A stretch of DNA of 64,000 nucleotides from Streptoalloteichus hindustanus (GTDB lineage Bacteria > Actinomycetota > Actinomycetes > Mycobacteriales > Pseudonocardiaceae): contig NZ_FQVN01000016.1 of NCBI RefSeq assembly GCF_900129375.1, positions 1-64,000 of the forward strand, read 5' to 3'. Positions within the stretch are counted from its first letter, which is position 1; each line of letters begins with the position of its first letter. Below the pieces are notes generated by a model. The model was not told the origin of the DNA and did no database searches. It was given only the letters and a program-made list of their open reading frames with translations. The translations under genes were made by a program, and so were the position numbers. This document shows, one piece after another, positions 43,631 to 52,305 of this stretch.

Positions 43631-44108
43631 GATCCGCGAGCGTCGGCAGGTCGACGAGGCCGAGCTCGGGCCGGGCGAGGCCGTGATGGCCACCGGCCGG
43701 GTCTCGGTCGCCCGCCGCATCGTGCCCGGCCGCCCCCGGCTGCCGTTCACCCCGCAGCAGCTCGCCCAGATCGACGAGGCGCTGACCGTCACCAGCCGGG
43801 TCACCGGCCTGGACTTCAGCGTCTACCTCGGCGACCTCGGCGAGGACACCCGGGCCACGGCCGAGCGGCTGCACGCCGACGTCGGCCGGCGCGCCGCCGA
43901 GGCCGTGCTCGTCGCGGTGTCGCCCGGCCAGCGCGTGGTCGAGGTGGTGACGGGTGAGGAGTCGCACCGGCGCCTGCCCGACCGGGGCTGCACGCTGGCC
44001 GTGATGGGCATGGTCGCCTTCTTCAAGGAGGGCGACCTGGCCGGCGGCCTGCTGAGCGGCCTGCGCATGCTCGGCGACCAGGCCGGCCGCGCGCCCGAGC
44101 GGCGCTGA
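43617..44108 (+). CDS. DUF5130 (TPM-like) protein
   Basis: A 163-residue protein with an alpha/beta core (DFSVYLGDLGEDTRATAERLHADV, EAVLVAVSPGQRVVEVVTG and LAVMGMVAFFKEGDLAGGLLSGL). It resembles TPM/DUF5130 proteins linked to the membrane or respiratory chain. The GTG at 43617 has GGGAGG upstream and overlaps the ctaJ-like gene by 14 bases, so the two are coupled. Function unknown. Confidence 0.78.
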   Translation: MGAGEIRERRQVDEAELGPGEAVMATGRVSVARRIVPGRPRLPFTPQQLAQIDEALTVTSRVTGLDFSVYLGDLGEDTRATAERLHADVGRRAAEAVLVAVSPGQRVVEVVTGEESHRRLPDRGCTLAVMGMVAFFKEGDLAGGLLSGLRMLGDQAGRAPERR

Positions 44109-44118
44109 TCCCGCTTCC

Positions 44119-44151
44119 GGCGCCGTGCCCGCCACCCGTGGGCACGGCGCC
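44119..44151 (+). terminator. Terminator of the ctaJ-DUF5130 operon
   Basis: Perfect 12-bp arms GGCGCCGTGCCC/GGGCACGGCGCC with a 9-base loop, followed by TTCTG. Confidence 0.85.
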
Positions 44152-44234
44152 TTCTGCTGCCGCCCGCCCCCATACGGCGGTGCGGGGTCCTCTCGGCCGC
44201 CGGGGCTGCCCTGAGGAGGCCCCCTGAGGAGACC

Positions 44235-44981
44235 TCAGAGCAGGCCGAAGCGCTGGAAGTAGTCGAACAGCTCGACCGCCGAGGACGTGACGCCCACGGC
44301 GCCCAGCCCGTGCGCCCTGGCGCCGTACTGGGTCCCGTTGTGCGGCATGCAGTAGACGACGACCGGGGTGTCCACCCCGGTGTCCCTGGCCTCCCGCAGC
44401 AGCTCCAGGCCGGCGTCGGGATGGAAGGCGCCGTTCTCCTCCCGGCCCATGTCGGTCACAATCAGCCGGAACCGCCTGCGCGACAACAGGTTCATCGCGT
44501 CGCTGGTGTTGTCGACGAGGTCGACCCGGACGCCGTTGGCCCGGAGCTGCTCCACGAGCAGGGCCTTGGTCTCGGGTTTGTCGTCCACCCACAGCACGGC
44601 GAAGGGCTCGCCCTCGGGGCGTGGCGCGACCGCTTCCGCCGGTTCGACGCGGGTCAGCGGTTCGAGGGGCAGGGGTTCGAGCGGCGGCTGCTTCGGCTCG
44701 GGCGGCGTCGCCGCCGGCAGCCCCTTCGGCTCCTTCGTCCCGTCCACGGTCTTGCGCAGGGTCGCGACCTGCCGCTGGAGGTCCTGGATCAGCTCGTTCT
44801 GCTGGTGGTTCAGCTCGCGCATGGTCAGCCGCTGGCCGCCGATCTCGATCTCCACCTCGCGGTGCGCGGCGGCGCGCACGATCCGCGCGAGCGGGCCGCG
44901 GAACAGCAACAGGGCGGTCAGCGCCAGCGCCGGCCACAGGAGGCTGGCGACCGCTGACACCAGCGACGCGACCTCGGCCAT
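44235..44981 (-). CDS. Membrane-anchored stand-alone receiver-domain protein
   Basis: 248 residues. One N-terminal membrane helix (SLLWPALALTALLLF), a coiled-coil stretch (LNHQQNELIQDLQRQVATLRK), a proline-rich linker (about 85-125), and a receiver-like domain from about 128. The receiver has the acidic pair VLWVDDKPE and the phosphoacceptor Asp in LIVTDMGREENG. The usual Thr/Ser is Cys (VVVYCMPHN) and the usual Lys region reads GVTSSAVELF. No output domain follows. TDMGR-type receivers occur in signalling or conflict systems, but no partner kinase is adjacent. Confidence 0.8.
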   Translation of the reverse strand: MAEVASLVSAVASLLWPALALTALLLFRGPLARIVRAAAHREVEIEIGGQRLTMRELNHQQNELIQDLQRQVATLRKTVDGTKEPKGLPAATPPEPKQPPLEPLPLEPLTRVEPAEAVAPRPEGEPFAVLWVDDKPETKALLVEQLRANGVRVDLVDNTSDAMNLLSRRRFRLIVTDMGREENGAFHPDAGLELLREARDTGVDTPVVVYCMPHNGTQYGARAHGLGAVGVTSSAVELFDYFQRFGLL

Positions 44982-45025
44982 GCCGCCAGCTTACGCTCGG
45001 TAGCACCACCGTTACCGCGCATTCG

Positions 45026-45062
45026 GGTGGTGGGTCTCCCCTGGCTGGGGAGACCCACCACC
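45026..45062 (-). terminator. Terminator of pepN
   Basis: Perfect 16-bp arms GGTGGTGGGTCTCCCC/GGGGAGACCCACCACC with a 5-base loop lie eight bases beyond the pepN stop codon. It also insulates the receiver-domain gene downstream on the same strand. Confidence 0.92.
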
Positions 45063-45069
45063 GAGCGCG

Positions 45070-47634
45070 TCAGGAGCGGTCGAAGGCGCGGGCCGCCAAC
45101 GCCCGTTCGATACCCGAGCTGCCCTCGGTCACCAGCCGCCGCAGCGCCGGCGGGTGCTCCTCGACCAGCCACTGGTGGGCCGCCGTCAGCGTGGACCGGT
45201 CCACCGCCCACGCGGGGAACAGCCCGACCACGGTGGGCTGGGCGCGCTCGCTGGAGCGCCGCTGCCACACCCCGTCGACGTCGGCGAAGTAGCGCTCGAC
45301 GTACGGGGCCAGCAGCTCCTTCTGCGCCGGGTGGGAGAACCCGCTGATGATCGCCTCGTTGACGGCGTTGGGCAGCTCGTCGTCGTGCACCGCCCGCCGC
45401 CACGCCTCGGCCTTGGCAGCCGCGGTCGGCACCAGCGCCCGCGCCCGCTCCGCCTGCCGGCGGCCGGTCGCGGTGCGGTCCCGCTCCTCCTCGGCGGCGA
45501 TCTCCGCCTCGCCCGCCGCGCCGTGCGCGACCAGTGCCTGCAGCAGCCGCCACCGCAGGTCGGTGTCCACCACCAGGCCGGGCAGCGGAGCGGAGCCGTC
45601 GAGCCAGCCCCGCACGGTCGCGACCTGCTCCGCCCCCAGCACCGAGCTGGACAGGGAGTTGACGAACGCGAGCTGGTGGTCCGAGCCGGGCTCGGCGGCC
45701 ACGGCCAGCTCCAGCACGCGGGTGGAGAACCGGCGCCAGCCCTCGGCCGTCCACGTCGGGTCGGTGTAGGAGTTCAACGCGGTCTGCGCCTGCAGCAGCA
45801 GCCGCTGGACCACGCCCACCTCGCTCTCGCCGCCCACGCCGCCGAGCACCAGGGTGACGAAGTCCCTGGCCTTCAGCTCGGCCTCCCGGGTCATCTCCCA
45901 CGCCGCCGACCAGCACAGGGTGCGCGGCAACGGGTCGGCGATGTCGCCGATGCGGTCGACCAGCGTGGCCAGCGACTCCGGGTCCAGCCGCATGGTGCAG
46001 TAGGTCAGGTCGTCGTCGTTGACCAGCACGAGCCGGCCGCGGGGCACGCCGACCAGCTCCGGCACCTCGGTGCGGTCGCCGGAGACGTCCAGCTCCACGC
46101 GGTGCGTGCGCACCAGCTTGCCGGTCTCCGGGTCCTCGTCGTACACGCCCACGGCCAGGCGGTGCGTCCGCAGCTCGCCCTTGCCCGGCCGCGCCGGGCT
46201 CTGGAGCACCGCGAACTCGGTGAACCGGCCCTCGGCGTCGACGGCGAACCGCGGCCGCAGCATGTTCAGGCCGGTGGTCTCCAGCCACTGCGCGCTCCAC
46301 CACGACAGGTCGCGGCCGGAGGCCGCCTCCAGCGCCGACAGCAGGTCGGCCAGGGTGGCGTTGCCCCACGCGTGCTTGTCGAAGTAGACCCGCAGCCCGG
46401 CGAGGAAGTTCTCCAGCCCGACGTAGGCCACCAGCTGCTTGAGGACGCTGGCGCCCTTGGCGTAGGTGATGCCGTCGAAGTTGACCTCCACCGCCTGCAG
46501 GTCGGGGATGTCGCAGGCGATCGGGTGGGTCGAGGGCATCTGGTCCTGGCGGTAGGCCCACGCCTTCTCGATGCTGGCGAACGTGGTCCACGCGTGCCGG
46601 TACTCGGTGGCCTCGGCCTGCGCCAGCACGCTCGCCCAGGTGGCGAACGACTCGTTCAGCCACAGGTCGTCCCACCACCGCATGGTGACCAGGTCGCCGA
46701 ACCACATGTGCGCCATCTCGTGCAGCACGGTCTCGGCGCGCCGCTCGTACATGTAGGAGGTCACCCGGCTGCGGAAGACGAAGTCCTCCAGGAAGGTGAC
46801 GCAGCCGGCGTTCTCCATCGCGCCCGCGTTGAACTCCGGCACGAAGCACTGGTCGTACTTGCCGAACGGGTAGCGCACGCCGAAGGCGCGGTGGAAGAAG
46901 TCGAAGCCCTGCTTGGTCTCGGTGAACAGCCGCTCGGCGTCCATGTGCTCGGCCAGCGACGCGCGGCAGTACAGGCCCAGCGGGATCGTGCCCTCGGCGT
47001 CGGTGAACTCGTCGCGCCACTCCGCGTACGGGCCGGCGACCAGGGCCACGAGGTAGGTCGACATCGGCTTGGTGGTGGCGAAGACGTGCCGCACGGCGCC
47101 CCCGGCCGCGGGCTCGGTGCGCAGGGCCGGCGCGTTGGAGATCACCTTCCAGTCCGCCGGCGCGACGACCGCGAGGTCGTGGACCGCCTTGAGGTCGGGC
47201 TGGTCGAAGCAGGCGAACATGCGCTTGGCGTCGGCCGTCTCGAACTGGGTGTACAGGTACACCCCGCCGTCCACCGGGTCGACGAACCGGTGCAGGCCCT
47301 CGCCGGTGTTCATGTACCGGCAGTCCGCCCGGACCAGCAGCTCGTTCCGCTCGGCGAGGTCGTGCAGGACGATCCCGTCGTCCTCGCGGTAGTCGGCGAC
47401 GTCGAGCTCGACGCCGTTGAGCACCGCCCGGTCCACGCCGGCGGCGACCAGGTCGATCCAGCTCGACGCGCCGGGCCGCCGGCCGCGGAAGCGCACGGTG
47501 GTGGTGGAGCGGAAGGTGCCCTCGCCGGGGCGTCCTGCGCCGTCGGTGAGGTCCAGCTCGACGGTGTAGGACTCCACCTCCAGCAGCTCGGCGCGTTGCC
47601 GCGCCTGCTCACGGGTCAGGTTCGGGGCCGCCAC
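45070..47634 (-). CDS. pepN: Aminopeptidase N (M1 family)
   Basis: An 854-residue zinc aminopeptidase. The substrate-binding GAMEN motif is in EFNAGAMENAGCV (about residue 267), the zinc motif HEMAHMWFGDLVT is about 35 residues on, and the distal Glu is in LWLNESFATW. The C-terminal ERAP-like helical domain is full length. It removes N-terminal residues from peptides in the cytoplasm. I chose the GTG at 47634; sequence before it is not conserved. The divergent neighbour is the Rv2466c-like nitroreductase gene, the same pairing as Rv2467/Rv2466c. Confidence 0.95.
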   Translation of the reverse strand: MAAPNLTREQARQRAELLEVESYTVELDLTDGAGRPGEGTFRSTTTVRFRGRRPGASSWIDLVAAGVDRAVLNGVELDVADYREDDGIVLHDLAERNELLVRADCRYMNTGEGLHRFVDPVDGGVYLYTQFETADAKRMFACFDQPDLKAVHDLAVVAPADWKVISNAPALRTEPAAGGAVRHVFATTKPMSTYLVALVAGPYAEWRDEFTDAEGTIPLGLYCRASLAEHMDAERLFTETKQGFDFFHRAFGVRYPFGKYDQCFVPEFNAGAMENAGCVTFLEDFVFRSRVTSYMYERRAETVLHEMAHMWFGDLVTMRWWDDLWLNESFATWASVLAQAEATEYRHAWTTFASIEKAWAYRQDQMPSTHPIACDIPDLQAVEVNFDGITYAKGASVLKQLVAYVGLENFLAGLRVYFDKHAWGNATLADLLSALEAASGRDLSWWSAQWLETTGLNMLRPRFAVDAEGRFTEFAVLQSPARPGKGELRTHRLAVGVYDEDPETGKLVRTHRVELDVSGDRTEVPELVGVPRGRLVLVNDDDLTYCTMRLDPESLATLVDRIGDIADPLPRTLCWSAAWEMTREAELKARDFVTLVLGGVGGESEVGVVQRLLLQAQTALNSYTDPTWTAEGWRRFSTRVLELAVAAEPGSDHQLAFVNSLSSSVLGAEQVATVRGWLDGSAPLPGLVVDTDLRWRLLQALVAHGAAGEAEIAAEEERDRTATGRRQAERARALVPTAAAKAEAWRRAVHDDELPNAVNEAIISGFSHPAQKELLAPYVERYFADVDGVWQRRSSERAQPTVVGLFPAWAVDRSTLTAAHQWLVEEHPPALRRLVTEGSSGIERALAARAFDRS

Positions 47635-47820
47635 GTTCCACCTCGTTCGTCCACGTCGAGTCGTTTCCGCGCGCATCCAATCACGATCCGTCCCGAGGGC
47701 GCGCTCTGGTTCCGGTGGGAACACGGGCGCGCGGCCGGTGGTTGAACGTGCATGGAGCGCCCCGGGTGGGGTGCGCACCGTCCGACAGGACTGTCGTGCT
47801 GTGAACGGAGAGGCCGGCTC

Positions 47821-48444
47821 ATGACCGCTGCGACCCCTGACCACCGCTTCCGGGTGGACCTCTGGTTCGACCCGCTGTGCCCGTGGGCCTGGATCACCTC
47901 CCGCTGGCTGCTGGAGGTGGAGCGGGTTCGGGACATCGACCTGAACTTCCACGTCATGAGCCTGGCCGTGCTCAACGAGGGCCGGGACCTGCCCGCCGAG
48001 TACCGGGAGCTCATGGACCGGGCGTGGGGGATGGTGCGGGTCGCGGTCGCCGCCGCCAAGCACCACGGCGAGCAGGTGCTGCGCCCGCTGTACACCGCGA
48101 TGGGCGAGCGGGTCCACAACCAGGGTGTCCGGGACTACGACGTGGTGATCCGCGAGGCGCTGGCCGAGGTCGGCCTGCCCGCCGAGCTGGCCGCGGCCGC
48201 CACCGGCACGGACTACGACGAGGAGCTGCGGGCCAGCCACGAGCGGGGCATGGCCCCGGTTGGCATGGACGTGGGCACCCCGGTCATCCACGTGGACGAC
48301 GTGGCGTTCTTCGGCCCGGTGCTGTCGCGGATCCCGCGCGGCGAGGACGCCGGCCGCGTGTTCGACGGCGCCCGGCTCCTGGCGGGCTACCCGCACTTCT
48401 TCGAGCTGAAGCGGACCCGCACCGAGGACCCGGTGTTCGACTGA
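47821..48444 (+). CDS. DsbA-fold mycothiol-dependent nitroreductase homologue with CPWA motif
   Basis: A 207-residue thioredoxin-fold protein with the full pattern of the Rv2466c family ([77 protein letters not shown]). The active site reads Cys20-Pro-Trp-Ala23. The M. tuberculosis protein, as I recall it, has CPWC. A single Cys would force a monothiol, mycothiol-linked mechanism. The ATG at 47821 has GGAGAGG upstream. Divergent from pepN. Confidence 0.9.
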   Translation: MTAATPDHRFRVDLWFDPLCPWAWITSRWLLEVERVRDIDLNFHVMSLAVLNEGRDLPAEYRELMDRAWGMVRVAVAAAKHHGEQVLRPLYTAMGERVHNQGVRDYDVVIREALAEVGLPAELAAAATGTDYDEELRASHERGMAPVGMDVGTPVIHVDDVAFFGPVLSRIPRGEDAGRVFDGARLLAGYPHFFELKRTRTEDPVFD

Positions 48445-48484
48445 GCCAACCCGGACCGGTGGCCGTGTCCACTGGTCCCCCGCT

Positions 48485-48522
48485 GGAAGGCGCGTCCCGG
48501 GTGCACCCCGGGCGCGCCTTCC
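48485..48522 (+). terminator. Terminator of the nitroreductase gene
   Basis: Arms GGAAGGCGCG/CGCGCCTTCC enclose a second CCCGGG/CCCGGG pairing with a one-base bulge and a TGCAC-type loop, 40 bases after the stop codon. Confidence 0.85.
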
Positions 48523-48678
48523 GCGTTCTCCGGCCCGGAACGCCCGGTCGGGGGACTGGACGTGGTGCCAGCGGCCGGTGTCGGCGGGGCGCCGGGCGGA
48601 CGGCCAGCACGACCGGGCACGGCGTGGCGAGTCCCACGGGCGGGTGGATGCGCACCCCCACACGGATGTGACAGTCTC

Positions 48679-48695
48679 GACGCTGTCTCAGCGTC
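48679..48695. promoter_or_regulatory. Candidate operator upstream of the aldehyde dehydrogenase gene
   Basis: GACGCTG-TCT-CAGCGTC, perfect 7-bp arms, lies 28 bases before the ATG. It overlaps a second GACAG/CTGTC inverted pair at 48670-48687. Such overlap suits a TetR- or GntR-type site, but the regulator is not in the vicinity. Confidence 0.5.
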
Positions 48696-48723
48696 AAGTG
48701 TTACAAGCCCACTGGGAGGATCC

Positions 48724-50154
48724 ATGGCGGCTCCGGTCACTGCGCGCACCGACCACCTGATCGGCGGCGAGCGGATCACCGGCTCCGGGGAGCGGATCGA
48801 CGTCGTCAACCCGGCGACCGAGGAGGTCATCGCCTCGGTCCCCGCCGGGACCGCGGAGCAGGCCGACGCCGCGGTGCGGGCCGCCGCCGAGGCGTTCCCG
48901 GCGTGGGCGGCCACCCCGGTCGCCGAGCGCGCCGCGATCCTGACCCGCGTCCGCGAGGGCATGAAGGAGCGGTTCGACGAGCTGGCCGCCACCATCACCG
49001 CCGAGGTCGGCACGCCGATCACCTTCGCCAGCAAGGTCCAGGTCCCCAACCCGCTCGGCATCACCAAGGCCGTGCTCGCCGAGCTGGCCGCCGGCTTCCC
49101 CGCCGAGGAGGAGATCGGCAACTCCCTGGTGGTCAGGGAGCCCGTCGGCGTCGTCGCGGCCATCACGCCGTGGAACTTCCCGCTTCAGCAGATCGTGGCC
49201 AAGGTCGTCCCGGCGCTGGCGGTGGGCTGCACGGTGGTGCTCAAGCCCAGCGAGGTCGCGCCGCTGACCGCCGGCCTGATCGCCGAGATCGTCGAGGCGG
49301 CGGGCGTGCCGGCCGGCGTGTTCAACATGGTGCACGGCACCGGCCCGGTCGTCGGCGAGGCGCTGGCCGCGCACCCGCTGGTCGACATGGTCTCGTTCAC
49401 CGGCTCGACCCGCGCCGGGCGGCGCGTCTCCGCCGTGGCCGCCGAGACCGTCAAGCGGGTCGCGCTGGAGCTGGGCGGCAAGTCCGCCAACGTCATCCTG
49501 GACGACGCCGACCTCGTCAAGGCGGTCAAGCTCGGCGTCGCCTACTGCTACCTGAACAACGGCCAGGCGTGCACCGCGTGGAGCCGGATGCTCGTGCCCG
49601 CCGACCGGCACGACGAGGCGGTCGAGATCGCCGCCGCCACCGCCGCGAAGTTCGCGCCGGCCGACCCGGCCAGCCCGGACACGCGGCTCGGCCCGGTCGC
49701 CTCCGCCGCGCAGCGCGACCGCGTCGTCGACTACATCCGCAAGGGCGTCGAGGAGGGGGCCGCGCTGGCCTGCGGCGGCCCGGAGGCCCCCGAGGGCGTC
49801 GAGCGGGGCTACTTCGTGCGGCCCACGGTGTTCGGCGGCGTCACGCCGGAGATGACCATCGCCCAGGAGGAGATCTTCGGGCCGGTGCTGTCCGTGCTGC
49901 CCTACCGGGACGAGGACGAGGCGGTGCGCATCGCCAACTCCACCATCTACGGCCTGGCCGCCGGCGTGTTCTCCGCGGACAGCGAGCGGGCGCTGTCGGT
50001 GGCCCGTCGGCTGCGGGCCGGCTCGGTGGACGTCAACGGCGGCGCGTTCAACACCAGCGCGCCCTTCGGCGGCTACAAGCAGTCCGGCACGGGCCGTGAG
50101 TTCGGCCGGCACGGCATGGAGGAGTTCACCGAGGTCAAGGCGATCCAGCGCTGA
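48724..50154 (+). CDS. NAD(P)-dependent aldehyde dehydrogenase
   Basis: 476 residues, full length. Cofactor and catalytic motifs: [10 protein letters not shown], the Rossmann glycine region SFTGSTRAG, catalytic Glu in LELGGKSAN, catalytic Cys in [11 protein letters not shown], and the C-terminal [15 protein letters not shown]. It oxidises an aldehyde to an acid; the substrate cannot be told from sequence. The ATG follows GGGAGGATCC. It is probably monocistronic: its own terminator lies at 50168. Confidence 0.94.
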   Translation: MAAPVTARTDHLIGGERITGSGERIDVVNPATEEVIASVPAGTAEQADAAVRAAAEAFPAWAATPVAERAAILTRVREGMKERFDELAATITAEVGTPITFASKVQVPNPLGITKAVLAELAAGFPAEEEIGNSLVVREPVGVVAAITPWNFPLQQIVAKVVPALAVGCTVVLKPSEVAPLTAGLIAEIVEAAGVPAGVFNMVHGTGPVVGEALAAHPLVDMVSFTGSTRAGRRVSAVAAETVKRVALELGGKSANVILDDADLVKAVKLGVAYCYLNNGQACTAWSRMLVPADRHDEAVEIAAATAAKFAPADPASPDTRLGPVASAAQRDRVVDYIRKGVEEGAALACGGPEAPEGVERGYFVRPTVFGGVTPEMTIAQEEIFGPVLSVLPYRDEDEAVRIANSTIYGLAAGVFSADSERALSVARRLRAGSVDVNGGAFNTSAPFGGYKQSGTGREFGRHGMEEFTEVKAIQR

Positions 50155-50167
50155 TCGCCGGAGCCGT

Positions 50168-50215
50168 CCGGCCGGTCGTCGGCATCCCGCGGGAGGGGAG
50201 CCGACGACCGGCCGG
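50168..50215. terminator. Bidirectional terminator
   Basis: Perfect 16-bp arms CCGGCCGGTCGTCGGC/GCCGACGACCGGCCGG with a 16-base loop lie between the convergent aldehyde dehydrogenase and MBL-fold genes. Confidence 0.85.
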
Positions 50216-50230
50216 CCCGGCTGACCCGGG

Positions 50231-51046
50231 TCAGGCCCGGCTCGCGAGCACCCGGTCGAGGACCGGCCGGGTGACGTCCTCGGGGTAGGGGGAGCGGCGG
50301 AGCGCGGCCTCGACCGACAGCTCACCCGCCTCGACCGCGCGGATCAGGCCGGCGACCACCGTCAGCTCGTCGCGCTGTCCCTCCGTGAACGCCCGGTCGA
50401 CCGGCTCCCCGTGCCCGGGGACCACGACCACGGGATCGAGGGCGAGCACGGCGTCCAGGGTGGACGGCCACTCCAGCGGGTGGGCGTCCCTGCCGATCAG
50501 CGGCGGCGCGCCCTGCTCCACCAGGTCGCCGGTGAACACCGTGGCCACGTCGGGCACGTGGACCACCACGTCGTTGTCGGTGTGGCCGCGCCCGGGATGC
50601 GTCAGGACTGCCGTCCGGCCGCCGAGGTCCAGTTCCACCCTCGGCGCCACCTCGCGGTCCGGCAGGACGAGCTCGGCGCGCAGCAGGGCGTCGGCCAGCT
50701 CCGGCTTGCCCTCGTCGCGGTAGCGCTGCGCCCACGCCTCGCGTTGCTCGTCGGCTGAGGAAGCCATCTCGTCGCGGCACCGGGGGTGCGCCCACACGTC
50801 GCAGGGGCGGAAGGCCGCGGTGCCGAAGAAGTGGTCCCAGTGCGCGTGCGTGATCATCACCGACCACGGCAGGGCGGTCACCTCCCGGACCGCGGCCGCC
50901 AGCTCCTCGCCCTGCGGGTCGTTGCCCCCGGTGTCGACCACCAGGCACCGCTCGCCCCCGACCACCAACCCGAGGGACTGGTCCAGCTCGACGTACCGGC
51001 GCACGAGCACCCCGTCCGCCACTTCCACCCAGCGCCCGCGTTCCAT
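50231..51046 (-). CDS. MBL-fold metallo-hydrolase
   Basis: A 271-residue protein with the metallo-beta-lactamase fold. Zinc ligands are visible in ITHAHWDHFFGT (HxHxDH) and further His/Asp in HPGRGHTDNDVVV, FTGDLVEQG and VVPGHGEPVD. The arrangement resembles the subclass B/glyoxalase II-like hydrolases; the substrate is unknown. The ATG at 51046 has GGGAGG upstream. The 400 bases in front hold an array of palindromes. Confidence 0.9.
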   Translation of the reverse strand: MERGRWVEVADGVLVRRYVELDQSLGLVVGGERCLVVDTGGNDPQGEELAAAVREVTALPWSVMITHAHWDHFFGTAAFRPCDVWAHPRCRDEMASSADEQREAWAQRYRDEGKPELADALLRAELVLPDREVAPRVELDLGGRTAVLTHPGRGHTDNDVVVHVPDVATVFTGDLVEQGAPPLIGRDAHPLEWPSTLDAVLALDPVVVVPGHGEPVDRAFTEGQRDELTVVAGLIRAVEAGELSVEAALRRSPYPEDVTRPVLDRVLASRA

Positions 51047-51449
51047 CCGCCCTGCCTCCCTGAAGCCCGTCTGCGCCCGCCATCCTCCCGGGGAGGCGAT
51101 GCGTGTCCCATCCAACCTGTGACGGGTTCACGACGGTTCTGCGTTGTCTGCGAGGCCGACAGGGGCGGCGTTCGGGGGTCACCTGTATGAGGGGAGCCAC
51201 GGTGGTGGTCGTATACGAAATACACGAGCGGTGCGGATTATCGCATTTCGTATACGAAAGGCTGCGCCGGCCGAGGTGGGACGACTTCGTATGCGATCGA
51301 CGATGGTTGCGAAGCCGGCACCCGTCGCCCTCGATCTCTGCCCAGAAGTGTGCTGTCCAGTGCCGTATTTCGTATACGAAAGCCAGGACCCCGGGCGGCT
51401 GGTATTTCGTATACGATATCGCCGGCTCGCAGGAGGACTGGCGCGTGCG
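51047..51449. other. Gene-free region with palindrome array
   Basis: 403 bases between the MBL gene start and the end of the ComB-like gene. Base composition is locally much more AT-rich than the surroundings because of the TTTCGTATACGAAA copies at 51209-51418. Open frames that cross it have no conserved features. Confidence 0.6.
51209..51418. repeat. Array of five TTTCGTATACGAAA palindromes
   Basis: Perfect 14-bp copies lie at 51246-51259 and 51368-51381. Near-perfect copies are at 51209-51218 (core TCGTATACGA), 51405-51418 (TTTCGTATACGATA) and a degenerate one at 51286-51296 (TTCGTATGCGA). Centre-to-centre spacings are about 39, 39, 83 and 37 bp. The GTATAC core suits GntR/HutC-type regulators. 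They sit 165-370 bases upstream of the MBL start. Confidence 0.85.
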
Positions 51450-52223
51450 TCAGCCGTCCGTGTTCCCCCAGCGTGCCCACGCGTCGACGAACCGCCCCGC
51501 GACCAGCACCGGAGCGGTGTCGCTCGCGTCGACCTCCGCCGCCAGTGACACGTCGGCGGGCAGGCCGGCGTCGGCGAGCTCGCGTCCGGACACGCAGTCC
51601 CGCAACACCTTGGACAGCCGCGGGCGCGCCGCGTGGAACGCGTCGGCGGCGAGCACGGCCTCGGGGGAGGCCGGTGCTGCTCCCAGCCCGGCCAGCGCCG
51701 CGACGACCGCCCCCGCGCCGAGCAGGTCCTCGATCGCGGGCCGCAGTCCTCCCTCGTGCGTCGGCCCCCAGCGCTCGCCGGCCGGAACCACGCCGACCGG
51801 CCGACCGCCGGCCACGCGCAGCGCCGCCCCGGCGACGGCGCGGGCGTTGCGCAGACAACCCGCCAACGCGACGGCCCCCGACCCGGAGGCCGTCGTCGCG
51901 AGGGTGGCGCCGTTCGGCGAGGGGAGGGCCACCAGCGTCCCGGTTGGCAGCTCCGGCAACAGAGAGGGGCGGGGCGGGCTCATGTCGCCGGCCACGAACA
52001 CCGCTCCGGCCCGCCCTGCCTGCTTCCGCGCGCGAAGCACCGAGCATCCGGCGGCCACCAGGAGATCCGTGGTGGTGCTGAAGCTCAGCACGTCGACCAC
52101 GACCAGCGCGCCGCACGAGCGGCCCAGCACGTGGACGCCGTCCAGGCCCCACTCCAGGCGTACGGCGTACCCGTCCTGGTCGACCACGCGGAGATCCTCC
52201 ACCAGCGAGGCGGGCCGCCGCAC
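51450..52223 (-). CDS. 2-phosphosulfolactate phosphatase-like (ComB family)
   Basis: A 257-residue protein. ComB family marks are VVVDVLSFSTTTDLLVAAG, PSPNGATLATTASGSGAVALAGCLRNA and VVPAGERWG. ComB in methanogens removes phosphate during coenzyme M synthesis; bacterial relatives occur without that pathway, so the substrate here is open. It lies downstream of aceE on the same strand but beyond a hairpin (52252-52284). The GTG start at 52223 has only a weak ribosome binding site, and a GTG seven codons later is possible. Confidence 0.83.
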   Translation of the reverse strand: MRRPASLVEDLRVVDQDGYAVRLEWGLDGVHVLGRSCGALVVVDVLSFSTTTDLLVAAGCSVLRARKQAGRAGAVFVAGDMSPPRPSLLPELPTGTLVALPSPNGATLATTASGSGAVALAGCLRNARAVAGAALRVAGGRPVGVVPAGERWGPTHEGGLRPAIEDLLGAGAVVAALAGLGAAPASPEAVLAADAFHAARPRLSKVLRDCVSGRELADAGLPADVSLAAEVDASDTAPVLVAGRFVDAWARWGNTDG

Positions 52224-52251
52224 CGAGGTTTCGTCCCCCGGTGGACAGCCG

Positions 52252-52284
52252 GCGGCCCGCGCGTCACGGGGACACGCGGGCCGC
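52252..52284 (-). terminator. Terminator of aceE
   Basis: Perfect 10-bp arms GCGGCCCGCG/CGCGGGCCGC with a 13-base loop lie 22 bases beyond the aceE stop codon. Confidence 0.7.
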
Positions 52285-52305
52285 TCGGCTCACCGCACCT
52301 GCCGG

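Noticed and set aside
48284-48697. Minus-strand frame near the aldehyde dehydrogenase promoter that contains one GVRIH
   Set aside because: TTG start without a ribosome binding site, and it crosses a terminator hairpin; a single pentapeptide match may be chance.
51144-51548. Open frame crossing the palindrome array
   Set aside because: Its product consists of translated palindromes and unconserved sequence, with no ribosome binding site.
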